A stretch of 21,823 bases of DNA from a virus. The stretch covers positions 1 through 21,823 of IMG/VR virus record IMGVR_UViG_3300021389_000179; one strand, 5' to 3'. This document shows positions 13,401-20,931 of the stretch, piece by piece. The translations under genes and the position numbers were made by a program. A model generated the notes under the pieces. That model was not told where the DNA came from, searched no databases, and was given only the letters and a program-made list of their open reading frames with translations. Numbering within the stretch: position 1 is the stretch's first letter; each line of letters begins with the position of its first letter.

Positions 13401-15685
13401 TGTGTAGCATTACCTTCCATAGTATTACGTTTAATTAAACCATTTTTAACTAATCTTTCAAAAACAGATCTTGGCCATATTGTAGTAGTTCTACCATTGT
13501 CAGGTTGACCTCTATAATCTTGAGCAAAACCATCAGCTTTTTCTGGTATTGCAGTCATAAAAGCAGAACCATTAAAGCCTTGTTGCTCTATTGTTTGAGC
13601 AGTATCTTTACTTGTTCCATGATGTAATATTTCTACACGCTCACCATAATAGTTTTCTGCTTCAGATTTTAATTCATTTACTGAAGGAAATCTTGACTCT
13701 TGCACAACTGACTCAGTATCGACTTCCTTAGGTCCAAACTGTGTCATAGGTTCTACTACTTGATCTAAAAATGTAGCATGCTCAGGATATTGCATTTTAG
13801 CTTGCTCAAACTTTGCTTTTTTAAGAGCAGGTGTTCTTTGATTTGCAATATCAAGTACAACCACTTTTAAAGCATCGTTGGGTGCAGCTTTAACAGCAGC
13901 ATTTGACATTTCAACTGCTCTATTTACAGCTTCTTTATATGCTAATGGATTTTTAACATAATCAGGAACACCGTTTGGATCTTGAGCAGTAGTTGTAGTA
14001 GTTTCTTTTTCTACTTTTTTCTTACCTTTAGCACCTCTTTTAGGTTTTTCTTTTGTAGGTTGTACAGGTATAACCGGAGTTATTGGAGTAGGTGTTGTAG
14101 GATTAACATTAACACTATTATCATTAGTAGGTTCTATATTAATTCCTGCAGCATTTTGATACTGCCTTATTGCTTTTGAAACTCTATTGCGAGATCCAGT
14201 TAAAGCATCAATAACTCGACCACCTGCAATAGTAGTAGCTGAAGCAATTGGATTCATATATGCTAACGCACCTGCACCTAATGCTCTTCCACTATTTATA
14301 TTTATACCTAGTTTGCCACGACCTAAATTAAGAGGATTAAAGTAATCAGTAAATTTAGATACACCGCCTTTAACACCTTCTTGCTTAAAACGAGTAATTA
14401 CGTTCAGTTTTCTTGCAAGAGCACCTATTTGAGGATCAGCATCTGTAAGTAATTTTATGTCATCTTTAGATGCTAAATTCTTTACTTTATTTTTTGCTCT
14501 TTTAAGTGCAACTTTTACTTTTGGATTATTTTTATTTAATTTCTTTTGTTTAACTAAAGCATCTATTTCAGCTTGGTACTGTGTATGTAAGTCATCTAAA
14601 TTTGCGTCTGCATCATCTAGTTTTTTATTGTTTCTATCTTGACCTTCAGATGTTTTTTCTAAATCTCTAACAACTTCAGCAGTAGCTTCTTCGTCAGCTT
14701 TTACAATCTTTTTGTAACCACTAGGAAAAGCATCAATAGCTGCGTTGGTACCTTTAACAGTTTCAACAATAGTTTGAGCACCACCTCTAGTTCCACCACC
14801 ACCGGCAGCACCTGCAAAAAATGACTCTTTTAAATTTCTTTTAACTTCGTCAGCAGTATAGTCTTTACCTAAATTGGCAGCAGTACCCATTTTAATTATA
14901 TCTTGACCTACTTCGGTTAAACCTTCAGCGGCTGCAGCTTTTGTAAATGCAGTAGCAATACGACCAAAACCATTAGCAGTAAGCCATGATGAAATACCTT
15001 TAGCACCAGAGCTTTTGACAGCACTTGGTATAAGTTTCATTACAAAACCGGCACCAATATTTTCAAGAACACCCATAAGTATTCCTGCACCACCTGCTTC
15101 AGATACTTTAGTAGCTTGGTCTACACCTTCTATATCTTTTACTTCTTGAAATGCTTCACCTGACATTAATGCAGCAGAAGAACCTGGAACAGGAGCAACA
15201 GCTGTCATCATATATGGTAATGACTCAGCCATTTTTTGTGCACCATACTGAATACCTGATCCAATACCTGTAACGTCATCTGTAGTTAGTGATTTATAGT
15301 TTAAAGCATCAGCTTTTTTATTTAACATTTCTGCAGTAGCAAATTTATCTTGAGCTGCTTTATCAGACATTGCATTTTGATTTAAAGGATCAAAGCCAAA
15401 AAATTCTCTAACAGGATTACCTATATTTTCTTGTAAATAACGTTGGGAGTCTCCTACAAATGAATCATTAATAACTTGCTCTAAATTACCTGCATATTCT
15501 TGAGTATTAGCCATTGATTTAAGATCACCGTGCTGAAATGCAGTAGACAAACTAGTGTCTTTTGGAGACATAGATTGGACTATTTCTTCAACGGTCTTTT
15601 GTTGGTCTGCAGTTGATAATTTTTTGAATTTTTCATCAACTTCAACAGTACCATAGCCATCGATTTCAAGCTCGATCATAGCCAT
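10442..15685 (-). CDS. Giant ejected virion protein with T7/N4-like RNA polymerase, ART-like and HExxH domains
   Basis: About 1,747 aa, counted from the ATG at 15685, which has GGAG six bases upstream. An in-frame ATG at 15697 lacks an SD. Order of parts: residues 1-40, the small MIELEIDGYGTVEV domain seen at the start of large phage virion proteins; 150-300, Gly/Ala-rich hydrophobic stretches; 529-561, a Pro/Lys-rich linker; about 675-760, HHGTS...GF.GS, like ADP-ribosyltransferase folds; 840-844, HEIFH with E886 or E890 as possible third zinc ligand; about 1165-1747, a single-subunit RNA polymerase with a motif T-like D1237-R1240, motif A D1430-G-T-S-S..Q, motif B K1491 and Y1499-G, H1631 in NHSLDAY and motif C H1657-D1658 in HDAFAT. 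It lies after two ejection-type genes, where T7 has gp16. A virion RNA polymerase like N4 gp50 is the likely role. The catalytic residues appear intact. Confidence 0.85.
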   Translation of the reverse strand: MAMIELEIDGYGTVEVDEKFKKLSTADQQKTVEEIVQSMSPKDTSLSTAFQHGDLKSMANTQEYAGNLEQVINDSFVGDSQRYLQENIGNPVREFFGFDPLNQNAMSDKAAQDKFATAEMLNKKADALNYKSLTTDDVTGIGSGIQYGAQKMAESLPYMMTAVAPVPGSSAALMSGEAFQEVKDIEGVDQATKVSEAGGAGILMGVLENIGAGFVMKLIPSAVKSSGAKGISSWLTANGFGRIATAFTKAAAAEGLTEVGQDIIKMGTAANLGKDYTADEVKRNLKESFFAGAAGGGGTRGGAQTIVETVKGTNAAIDAFPSGYKKIVKADEEATAEVVRDLEKTSEGQDRNNKKLDDADANLDDLHTQYQAEIDALVKQKKLNKNNPKVKVALKRAKNKVKNLASKDDIKLLTDADPQIGALARKLNVITRFKQEGVKGGVSKFTDYFNPLNLGRGKLGININSGRALGAGALAYMNPIASATTIAGGRVIDALTGSRNRVSKAIRQYQNAAGINIEPTNDNSVNVNPTTPTPITPVIPVQPTKEKPKRGAKGKKKVEKETTTTTAQDPNGVPDYVKNPLAYKEAVNRAVEMSNAAVKAAPNDALKVVVLDIANQRTPALKKAKFEQAKMQYPEHATFLDQVVEPMTQFGPKEVDTESVVQESRFPSVNELKSEAENYYGERVEILHHGTSKDTAQTIEQQGFNGSAFMTAIPEKADGFAQDYRGQPDNGRTTTIWPRSVFERLVKNGLIKRNTMEGNATQLVQYEVAPEAINQAYDTVRTRSLFKPNNKLSDKDKAALIARALTEGFKVNYNSSQNSFIRRQQLINLTKDADKTTVLHEIFHAVEDRLSKAEMDKLKSHPLYDTVKKEVQELYPELSSIAQEMEVLAEMSARLENARYNEVGPKYILGKIKDLIERFLSLLKGDGFMTVNSVLDNIYTGKTYQQGINEEYAEMMVPTTQFAKVKHGSPMLKKRREDLDKIQKNAIEIEKNREVIDAAFNEKIENLANNLDIEGINANTLKAILGQITPDTDVSMLAVAYLKAIDLMEPNGRIVDLVETKEGNEVEEALAPHRENFLIIMKALQESGAISDFEVAFRTSAGGVMYPIYTVEPKDSALKNKADQNNARKYVNRATKEPRTEKPKINGHPLGSYDNTVEFIEREQQQPLVINDMIYKLLAGMMTKPRHYRGLDLVFKKDGTTDSAYTLAAAEALKQYEDNQTDKGGMSPVYMLRRAQDRLRIDTLNGSASYQGKAGKAIWEFPNWRPLGATGFESFLHSIRDHLGIGNEIPYNQRAGILFGTVQQYMDLAGRPRSEFLNDEDLNMPLIDYLVAGSKMKGGNIFAYQRGGAPMIFNDKRDAKTIYQKNHAVFDVSDHGFEIQRLAVEIGRMRAFLEGKDASFKKIPTSELFQNEEAINLLQGFNSAYPVWFDGTSSAYQLHAALTGDPGLSQVANLLSMDPDAPGGDLYRLPADHIQEVTGLGATKSRKVAKKFLANRRSYGQVKITARGAGFDELAKQLPEQFNDMKDPEQKETLKNIQNKLELIFDQNYPGAAMAEGIAKAIASTMFDLYGKDNFAVRVPLPDGDVSVYTGKLPDSTKRRVNWEIGKDKKIGVPVYQDKLAITGFAAFLNHSLDAYVQRALAKRLRDRGVPGFMHTHDAFATHPVHGQEMREIYHEILLEIASSPIYEEVVKANGIDPDSVTVKYNVQSEEGSVKQEMSLSEILNLIRQMKDATFSNNSGINYYALS

Positions 15686-15706
15686 AGGCGTCTCCATAGA
15701 TTTTAT

Positions 15707-17029
15707 TTAATTTTGATTTTTTATTCTGAAATTTATGCCAGTAGAGGCTTTACCACCAACAGATCTATTACCTGATACATTTGATGAACCAGTTTTTTCA
15801 GTTTCTGCATATAGATTTGCAAGCATATTTTCCATTTGCTTAATTTCACCAGAATAATCTACTTTATAACCTGCTAAAGTTTTGTTTTCTTTAAAATGAT
15901 CTGCTTTAGCTTTATTTAACTCAATTAATTTACGAGCTACTAAACCTGCCATTTTTAAACGTTTAGCATTTACTTGAGGTTTTAATGCTGGGTTATAAGA
16001 ACGTGAAATCAATCTAAATGCTTCTGTTTGAGTAAACTGAGCACCTAAAGTTTCTCTTAATGATTGCTGAACAATACCTTCAATACGTTGTTGTATATCT
16101 AAACCTTTTTGACCAAAGATTTTTCTTAAACCTAAGTCACCATCAGGATCTACAATAGCTTGTGTTCTTTCCCACCAACTATCAATATCACCACCAGTAC
16201 TAAGTTCGTTTGCAATACCATCTAAAACTGCTACGTTAGCTGCAGCTTGCGCAGGACGTTGCTTTTCATATTGTGTAGCATACGCTTTATCACGAGAAAT
16301 TTCACCAGAGTTTAAGTATCTGTATTTTCCTGTTTCTTTATCAAAGATAACATCTTTTTTACCTTTAATATCAATACCTGTAGCTTTTCTTTTAAGTTTA
16401 TCAAGCACTGCTTTTTCTTTAGCTTTGAGAGCAGAGTTGTAATAGTTGTAGCGTGGATCGCCAGGGAAAATAGTTTCTGGGTTACCCATTTGATCCATAA
16501 CTTCAATTGATTTATTAACCGTACCTTCAGGTTGGCCAACAGTGTAATTAAAGTTACTACCAATGAGTGCATTTTTTTCAGTAAGCTGATCTTGTTTAGT
16601 ATTGTACTGATCTTTGAGAAAATCAAACTTGTCTGTTGACAAAGTATTTGTAAAGTTTTGCTGATCAAGATTTTGTTTATCAAGTTTGTTTTGCCTCTTA
16701 TCTTGTTGAAGTTGTCTAAACCTATTTCTAATATCTGATGTACGATTAGTTCTAGTTTGGGTTAATTGGTTCCATAATTGACCTTGCTGAGATGGTGCTG
16801 CACCTGCAGCTCTGAACGCAGCTCCAAGATCGCTTAATTTTTGAGAAAAAGAAGGCTTATTATATTGCTCATACATTTTTAACATTGCATTTTGGTCGTG
16901 CATATTAGACATCATGCTTTGAGGTGAATTAGGAGGAAGCATGTTGTTGTTACCCATGCCTAAATTTGGATCGGGATTAATTTGTGGCCCACTATTGTCG
17001 AATAAACCACCTTCAAATAATTTACCCAT
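15707..17029 (-). CDS. Probable internal virion / DNA-ejection protein
   Basis: A 440-aa protein. Residues 1-45 are Asn/Met/Pro/Gly-rich and flexible. Residues 55-80 carry FSQKLSDLGAAFRAAG. Residues 90-150 are a very Gln/Arg/Lys-rich helix. Residues about 320-370 contain QQSLRETLGAQFTQTEAFRL and the RSYNPAL segment, a signature I know from podovirus ejection and structural proteins. The gene lies between another ejection-type gene and the polymerase-bearing giant gene, the position of T7 gp15. Its ATG directly follows the previous stop codon (TAAATG) with GGAGG in the last codons, so translation is coupled. A role in the ejectosome that moves DNA into the host is inferred from synteny. Confidence 0.7.
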   Translation of the reverse strand: MGKLFEGGLFDNSGPQINPDPNLGMGNNNMLPPNSPQSMMSNMHDQNAMLKMYEQYNKPSFSQKLSDLGAAFRAAGAAPSQQGQLWNQLTQTRTNRTSDIRNRFRQLQQDKRQNKLDKQNLDQQNFTNTLSTDKFDFLKDQYNTKQDQLTEKNALIGSNFNYTVGQPEGTVNKSIEVMDQMGNPETIFPGDPRYNYYNSALKAKEKAVLDKLKRKATGIDIKGKKDVIFDKETGKYRYLNSGEISRDKAYATQYEKQRPAQAAANVAVLDGIANELSTGGDIDSWWERTQAIVDPDGDLGLRKIFGQKGLDIQQRIEGIVQQSLRETLGAQFTQTEAFRLISRSYNPALKPQVNAKRLKMAGLVARKLIELNKAKADHFKENKTLAGYKVDYSGEIKQMENMLANLYAETEKTGSSNVSGNRSVGGKASTGINFRIKNQN

Positions 17030-18163
17030 TTACGCCTCCACCAATTTATCCATGATTTTTTCAAGAAACTTTTTAGTTCTTGGTTTATTGCTAATGAAAG
17101 CTGCGAACCTTTGACCAAATTTCCAGTAAAGTCTATTCAACCACCAAGGTGCTCTTTCAACCATATATTCTCTAAACTCAAGCCACTTAGGATTTTCAGG
17201 TCCATATACTTCTCTAGCAACCCAGCAGAACATTGAAGCAATACCAATAATATTACCTATATTTTGCATTGTTGATGGGTTTTCTTGTGATGTGCCTGAT
17301 GTACTTCCACCGAAACCTTGGTTACCTGAAGCAAGCTGCATCATTTGCTGAAGTTGGTTCATAGGAACATTAAACTGATCATAAAATGCCTTTTGATTTG
17401 CGTCCATCTGACCTTGATTATTCATTTGGCCTAAAGTACCAAACTTATTAAGCATGTTGATACCTTGAGAGTCCATATTCATACCGGTACCAAGATTTGC
17501 AATACTATTATTAAAAGCATTAGACATACCACCTAAAGCACTCATACCTTGACCAAAGTTGGTATTATATTGGTTTACACCTTGGTTAAACATTGAGTTT
17601 CTAATATCTGCAGATACATCAGCAGCTCTATCTTCGGCACCTCTCATAAGCATAGCATCTTGCATACCTGCTCGGTTTGAGTTCATATTACCTGTTGCTG
17701 CATATCCTCTATTTGCAGAAGGAAGAGCATTTTCATATAAATTTCTGCCAATATCTCTTGTAGAAGCATTAATCATGTTATTAGCCATATCACTATTAGC
17801 TAATTGATTTCCCATGTTAAATGCACCAAACGGATTTTGGGTCATTGAAAACATATTTGCAAAGCCTTTACCAAAGTCTCCGGTATTAGCTAAATTATTC
17901 AAAGAAGCTGCATTTACTGCATTAGCATTACTAGAAGCATTATTTGCATAATTACCTGCACCTGTTTGAGCCGCATTTTGATAATCAGTAAAACCGGCAA
18001 AAGTTGGTCCTGAATATACTCCAGCATCTATTGCATTTTGACCAAAATTTAAACCTTGATTAGACGCATAATCTAATAGTGGTTGAGCCATTTTAAATGC
18101 AGCATCAGCGTTAGGGTCATTTCTAGTTGTATTGGTCTTTGGACCTTTAAATAAGCTACCCAT
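17030..18163 (-). CDS. Probable internal virion protein with C-terminal CWVAREVYG domain
   Basis: A 377-aa protein. Residues 1-310 are unusually rich in Asn, Gly, Ala, Met and Gln, with a RAGMQDAMLMRGAEDRAADV helix in the middle, a composition typical of ejection proteins that must unfold to pass the tail. Residues 313-377 form a compact domain that starts CWVAREVYG, continues NPKWLEFREYM and RFAAFISNKPR and ends basic. This domain recurs at the C-termini of phage virion proteins; its function is unknown to me. The position corresponds to T7 gp14. The start has GGGAG upstream inside the last codons of the gene before, with a three-base gap. Confidence 0.7.
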   Translation of the reverse strand: MGSLFKGPKTNTTRNDPNADAAFKMAQPLLDYASNQGLNFGQNAIDAGVYSGPTFAGFTDYQNAAQTGAGNYANNASSNANAVNAASLNNLANTGDFGKGFANMFSMTQNPFGAFNMGNQLANSDMANNMINASTRDIGRNLYENALPSANRGYAATGNMNSNRAGMQDAMLMRGAEDRAADVSADIRNSMFNQGVNQYNTNFGQGMSALGGMSNAFNNSIANLGTGMNMDSQGINMLNKFGTLGQMNNQGQMDANQKAFYDQFNVPMNQLQQMMQLASGNQGFGGSTSGTSQENPSTMQNIGNIIGIASMFCWVAREVYGPENPKWLEFREYMVERAPWWLNRLYWKFGQRFAAFISNKPRTKKFLEKIMDKLVEA

Positions 18164-18166
18164 TTT

Positions 18167-18457
18167 TTATTTCTCCCATATCCATATTTCCATTTGATCT
18201 TCAAGCGTTGCTTTAAATTTAAAACCAAACTTTTTTAAAAATTTTTCGTGTTTTTTGTCGCTAGGATCGTGCATTGCATGGATCGGACCTTTGTGGCATA
18301 ACTTTAATAAATACCAACCATCTTTTAATTCTATATCAACTTGTTTTGACCATTTCGTTTTGATTTCACAATGTATTAGTGTTAAATCTGGTTGAACATG
18401 CTCTAACGAGATGACATAACACCATCGCCTTACTACAGGCACTCTTAAACTGTGCAT
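18167..18457 (-). CDS. Small GNAT-like protein in the T7 gp13 position
   Basis: A 96-aa protein. The C-terminal 25 residues (HEKFLKKFGFKFKATLEDQM and a final IWIWEK) match the end of GNAT acetyltransferase folds, where H-x-x-F-L-x-x-x-G-F is followed by a last strand. T7 gp13, encoded after the nozzle gene, ends in the same way (HIRFLKTIGAVF). The usual acetyl-CoA loop is not obvious and the protein is shorter than normal GNAT domains, so it may be a non-catalytic assembly factor. The ATG overlaps the stop of the 57-aa gene (TAATG), with GGAAG eight bases before. The assignment rests on the C-terminal motif plus gene order. Confidence 0.6.
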   Translation of the reverse strand: MHSLRVPVVRRWCYVISLEHVQPDLTLIHCEIKTKWSKQVDIELKDGWYLLKLCHKGPIHAMHDPSDKKHEKFLKKFGFKFKATLEDQMEIWIWEK

Positions 18458-18630
18458 TATAAACTTCCTGCAGTAAGTCTAGTGTCGATTTCTGTTATTA
18501 TTTGTTGTAATCTTTCCTGAGCTGCAGATAGTTTTTTTAATTCTTCATATAAATAAGAAACTAACTGCTCAGGATCGTTTGGAGGAGGGTTTTGTAGTTT
18601 GTATTGCTCATTAAGTATTGAGTAAGACAT
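18457..18630 (-). CDS. 57-aa coiled-coil protein, unknown function
   Basis: A short gene that reads MSYSILNEQYKLQNPPPNDP, then a helix with YLYEELKKLSAAQERLQQ and a final ITEIDTRLTAGSL. Residues about 21-52 have a clear heptad-like pattern. The evidence that it is real is strong: AGGAGA stands 4-5 bases before the ATG inside the end of the nozzle gene, one base separates the two genes, and its stop overlaps the next start. There is no membrane segment. It may be a small tail accessory or assembly protein for the nozzle next to it. I do not recognise the family. Confidence 0.7.
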   Translation of the reverse strand: MSYSILNEQYKLQNPPPNDPEQLVSYLYEELKKLSAAQERLQQIITEIDTRLTAGSL

Positions 18631-18631
18631 A

Positions 18632-20299
18632 TTATCTCCTGCTTGTTAATGTAATCTCAAAATCTGCACCTGAAAAATTAAATGCATCACCTGCAGTTTC
18701 TTCAACTTTGTAAGCTAAAAGTCTACCATTTGCCCTTGAGTCAAGTTTATACATTGACGAAGGCGTGTAAGTAGTAGTTTCAGCATAAGTTGGAGGTGCA
18801 GTAGTAGAATATTCACTAAAACCAGTTTTTATAGACAACGAACCTGATGTATTAGGCATTGTTATTATAGGTGTGATAGTTTTTAAATGTTTAGCAGATC
18901 GTAATGGTGCTTGAGTTTCATCTAAATCTAAACCATATCGCTCTACAAACGCAGGCTTTATAGTTTCTAATTCTTGATTTCCACTTAATTGACCATTTTC
19001 TAACATATCTAATGCATATGCTCTACTTCCGGTATGATTAATTGCTGTTTGTCTGGCACCAACCATAACTGCCATTTCAGTAGTTTCTGAAGACAAACCT
19101 AAATTTGTACTAATATTTAAAGAAGCAGCACCAACAACATTTGGTAAATCTATAAATGACCAAGTTTTATTAATCATGTTATAAACTGCAGCTTTATTAC
19201 AATATGTACTATTAGAAAAACCAATATCAGTTTCACTAGATACATAACAAAAATAAATTAGTTGTAATGAGTTATCGTAGTGAACAAAAAATTTACTTGA
19301 TTTACTTCTATCAAGCTCATTATAAATTCTATCTCTTACAGCATTAGTAGCTAAGTTTTGTTTAGCATTACCATTATGCATATAAATGTTATTAAAACCA
19401 AAAACGTAATGTTGACCACCAACCTCAGAAACACAGTTTAAATTAATAACACCATCGTCATTAAATAACTCTCTAAAGTTAAACACTAACGTAGAAGCAG
19501 TGTATTCCATTAAAACAGCTTCAGTTTGTGTATATATTATAAATACGTTTCCTAATGCTAAGCCATCTTCAATTGGAGTTTTAGCTTGCCCAAGTATATT
19601 TGAACCTGCACTATTACTTGATGTAGATGTCCATGTAACACCAGTTGATTTACTTGCTCTATAGCCAATAGGATCTGTCCATTTAACCATAGTATGTTTT
19701 TGTGTATTAGTTTCATAAACATTAAGTGCAATAATAAAATCTTTAAATGTTCTCATTGAAACTGCATAATCAGTAGTAGGCCAATCACCAACAGTCATTT
19801 TTGAATAATTAGCATCTGAAATAATATCTCTAATGTATGGGCTATAACCATATCGATTAACCACAGACAAACCTGAGATTTGATTGTGCGTCCACCCTAC
19901 TAAATCAGAAGAAGTAGTACTATTAGCTGGACTAACATCTTCAAACTCACCATTAACATAATCATAAACACTACCATCAGTATTACAGCCAATAAGAACT
20001 GCACCATTTGTAGGTGAATAATAAGAAGCTATATGCCTTGTTTGATCAGCATTGTCTGTAGCTAAACCTCCGTACCAAGTGTATGCATAGCTATCATAAT
20101 CACCTGAAACAGAAGACCATGGAACAGCTTCACTTACTGGAAGTTCATATATACGTTTAAAGCCAGGAGATCTTTTGACACTACCTTGATCAAATACAAC
20201 ATTACGACAATCTGAAAAGGCACTCATAGGTATATCTTGGGCGTCCATATCTGTAATAAGACCTGAACTACCTAAATTTCTTACAGGTAAAGTAGCCAT
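18632..20299 (-). CDS. Tail nozzle / tail tubular B-like protein
   Basis: A 555-aa beta-rich protein. The N-terminus (PVRNLGSSGLITDMDAQDIP, then FSDCRNVVFDQGSVKRSPGF) has the layout of short-tail nozzle proteins: a surface strand, a phrase of the type N-x-x-x-x-x-G-x-x-x-R-x-P-G, then many beta strands. T7 gp12 (N...EGLQKRPP) and P22 gp10 begin alike. The centre has repeated blade-like strands (VYDYVNGEF, HMVKWTDP, YVFGFNNIYMHNG, AAVYNMINKTWSFIDLP), consistent with a beta-propeller. The nozzle would sit below the adaptor at 2848-3516. The SD GAGG lies 8 bases upstream. The next genes follow the T7 order nozzle, gp13-like, ejection proteins. Confidence 0.7.
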   Translation of the reverse strand: MATLPVRNLGSSGLITDMDAQDIPMSAFSDCRNVVFDQGSVKRSPGFKRIYELPVSEAVPWSSVSGDYDSYAYTWYGGLATDNADQTRHIASYYSPTNGAVLIGCNTDGSVYDYVNGEFEDVSPANSTTSSDLVGWTHNQISGLSVVNRYGYSPYIRDIISDANYSKMTVGDWPTTDYAVSMRTFKDFIIALNVYETNTQKHTMVKWTDPIGYRASKSTGVTWTSTSSNSAGSNILGQAKTPIEDGLALGNVFIIYTQTEAVLMEYTASTLVFNFRELFNDDGVINLNCVSEVGGQHYVFGFNNIYMHNGNAKQNLATNAVRDRIYNELDRSKSSKFFVHYDNSLQLIYFCYVSSETDIGFSNSTYCNKAAVYNMINKTWSFIDLPNVVGAASLNISTNLGLSSETTEMAVMVGARQTAINHTGSRAYALDMLENGQLSGNQELETIKPAFVERYGLDLDETQAPLRSAKHLKTITPIITMPNTSGSLSIKTGFSEYSTTAPPTYAETTTYTPSSMYKLDSRANGRLLAYKVEETAGDAFNFSGADFEITLTSRR

Positions 20300-20310
20300 A
20301 ATAAAACCTC

Positions 20311-20931
20311 TTATATTGAATTAGTTGCGCCGTAAAAGTTATTAAGGTTAATAGCTCCTGATGCAGGAACGTTTGCATTAGCTCCAACAGTTATTGTTCT
20401 AGTATTGTAGCTATCACCACCAATATAAAACGTATTAGATGACCAACCGTTAGATGTACCTGTAAAAGAACCTGAGATAGTATCACCTGCATTAGCTGCA
20501 CAACTACCAGTATAAGTTGCTGTACTGTCGTTAGAGCTTAACCCTTGATTAAGTGTGTTTACACCATTTTTCGCTATAACAATTGTAGCTGTATTTGCGT
20601 TACCTGAACCACCATAGTAATACCCAAAATAGTAGTGATAAGTACCAGTTTTGTTAACTGTAAAAGACCATGATTGAATATTGGCTGCTCCGTTGTCTGA
20701 CCATCTAGAGTAACCAAATAATCTACCACTATTAAATGTTAACCCAGTATCAATACTACGACCTGAGTTATTAGTTGATGCTGATGTAGAACCTGCAGTA
20801 GCAGTAGCTGACAAAGATGCAGGTATAATACTACCTCCTTTATAACATTCCGATAATGCTATAGAACCTGTATCTCCAAACTCAGTTCTAATATTATCCA
20901 TCGAAATGGCACCGCTAGTCTGTAGAGCCAT
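20311..20931 (-). CDS. Tail protein with ISMDNI-type N-terminus, beta-rich
   Basis: A 206-aa protein from the ATG at 20931. It starts MALQTSGAISMDNIRTEFG and continues with IALSECYKGG, an N-terminal motif common in phage tail proteins (G-A-I-S-x-x-x-I-x-x-E-F-G). The rest is Gly/Ser/Thr/Asn-rich beta sequence with WSFTVNKTGTYHYYFGYYYG near residue 100 and a final INLNNFYGATNSI. It is probably a fibre or spike tip. An in-frame ATG at 20961 is rejected because AAAGG lies before 20931 and the MALQTSG start matches the family. It overlaps the S74 fibre gene by 17 bases. Confidence 0.68.
   Translation of the reverse strand: MALQTSGAISMDNIRTEFGDTGSIALSECYKGGSIIPASLSATATAGSTSASTNNSGRSIDTGLTFNSGRLFGYSRWSDNGAANIQSWSFTVNKTGTYHYYFGYYYGGSGNANTATIVIAKNGVNTLNQGLSSNDSTATYTGSCAANAGDTISGSFTGTSNGWSSNTFYIGGDSYNTRTITVGANANVPASGAINLNNFYGATNSI

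Noticed and set aside
10442-15685. Lytic transglycosylase domain in the giant protein, as in T7 gp16
   Set aside because: No catalytic Glu motif of the SLT type was found; the N-terminal part shows only Gly/Ala-rich hydrophobic stretches.
16312-16683. 123-codon minus-strand frame inside the 440-aa ejection protein gene
   Set aside because: It is a shadow of the Gln/Lys/Asp-rich real frame; the product is a Leu/Lys/Ile low-complexity chain with no start signal.
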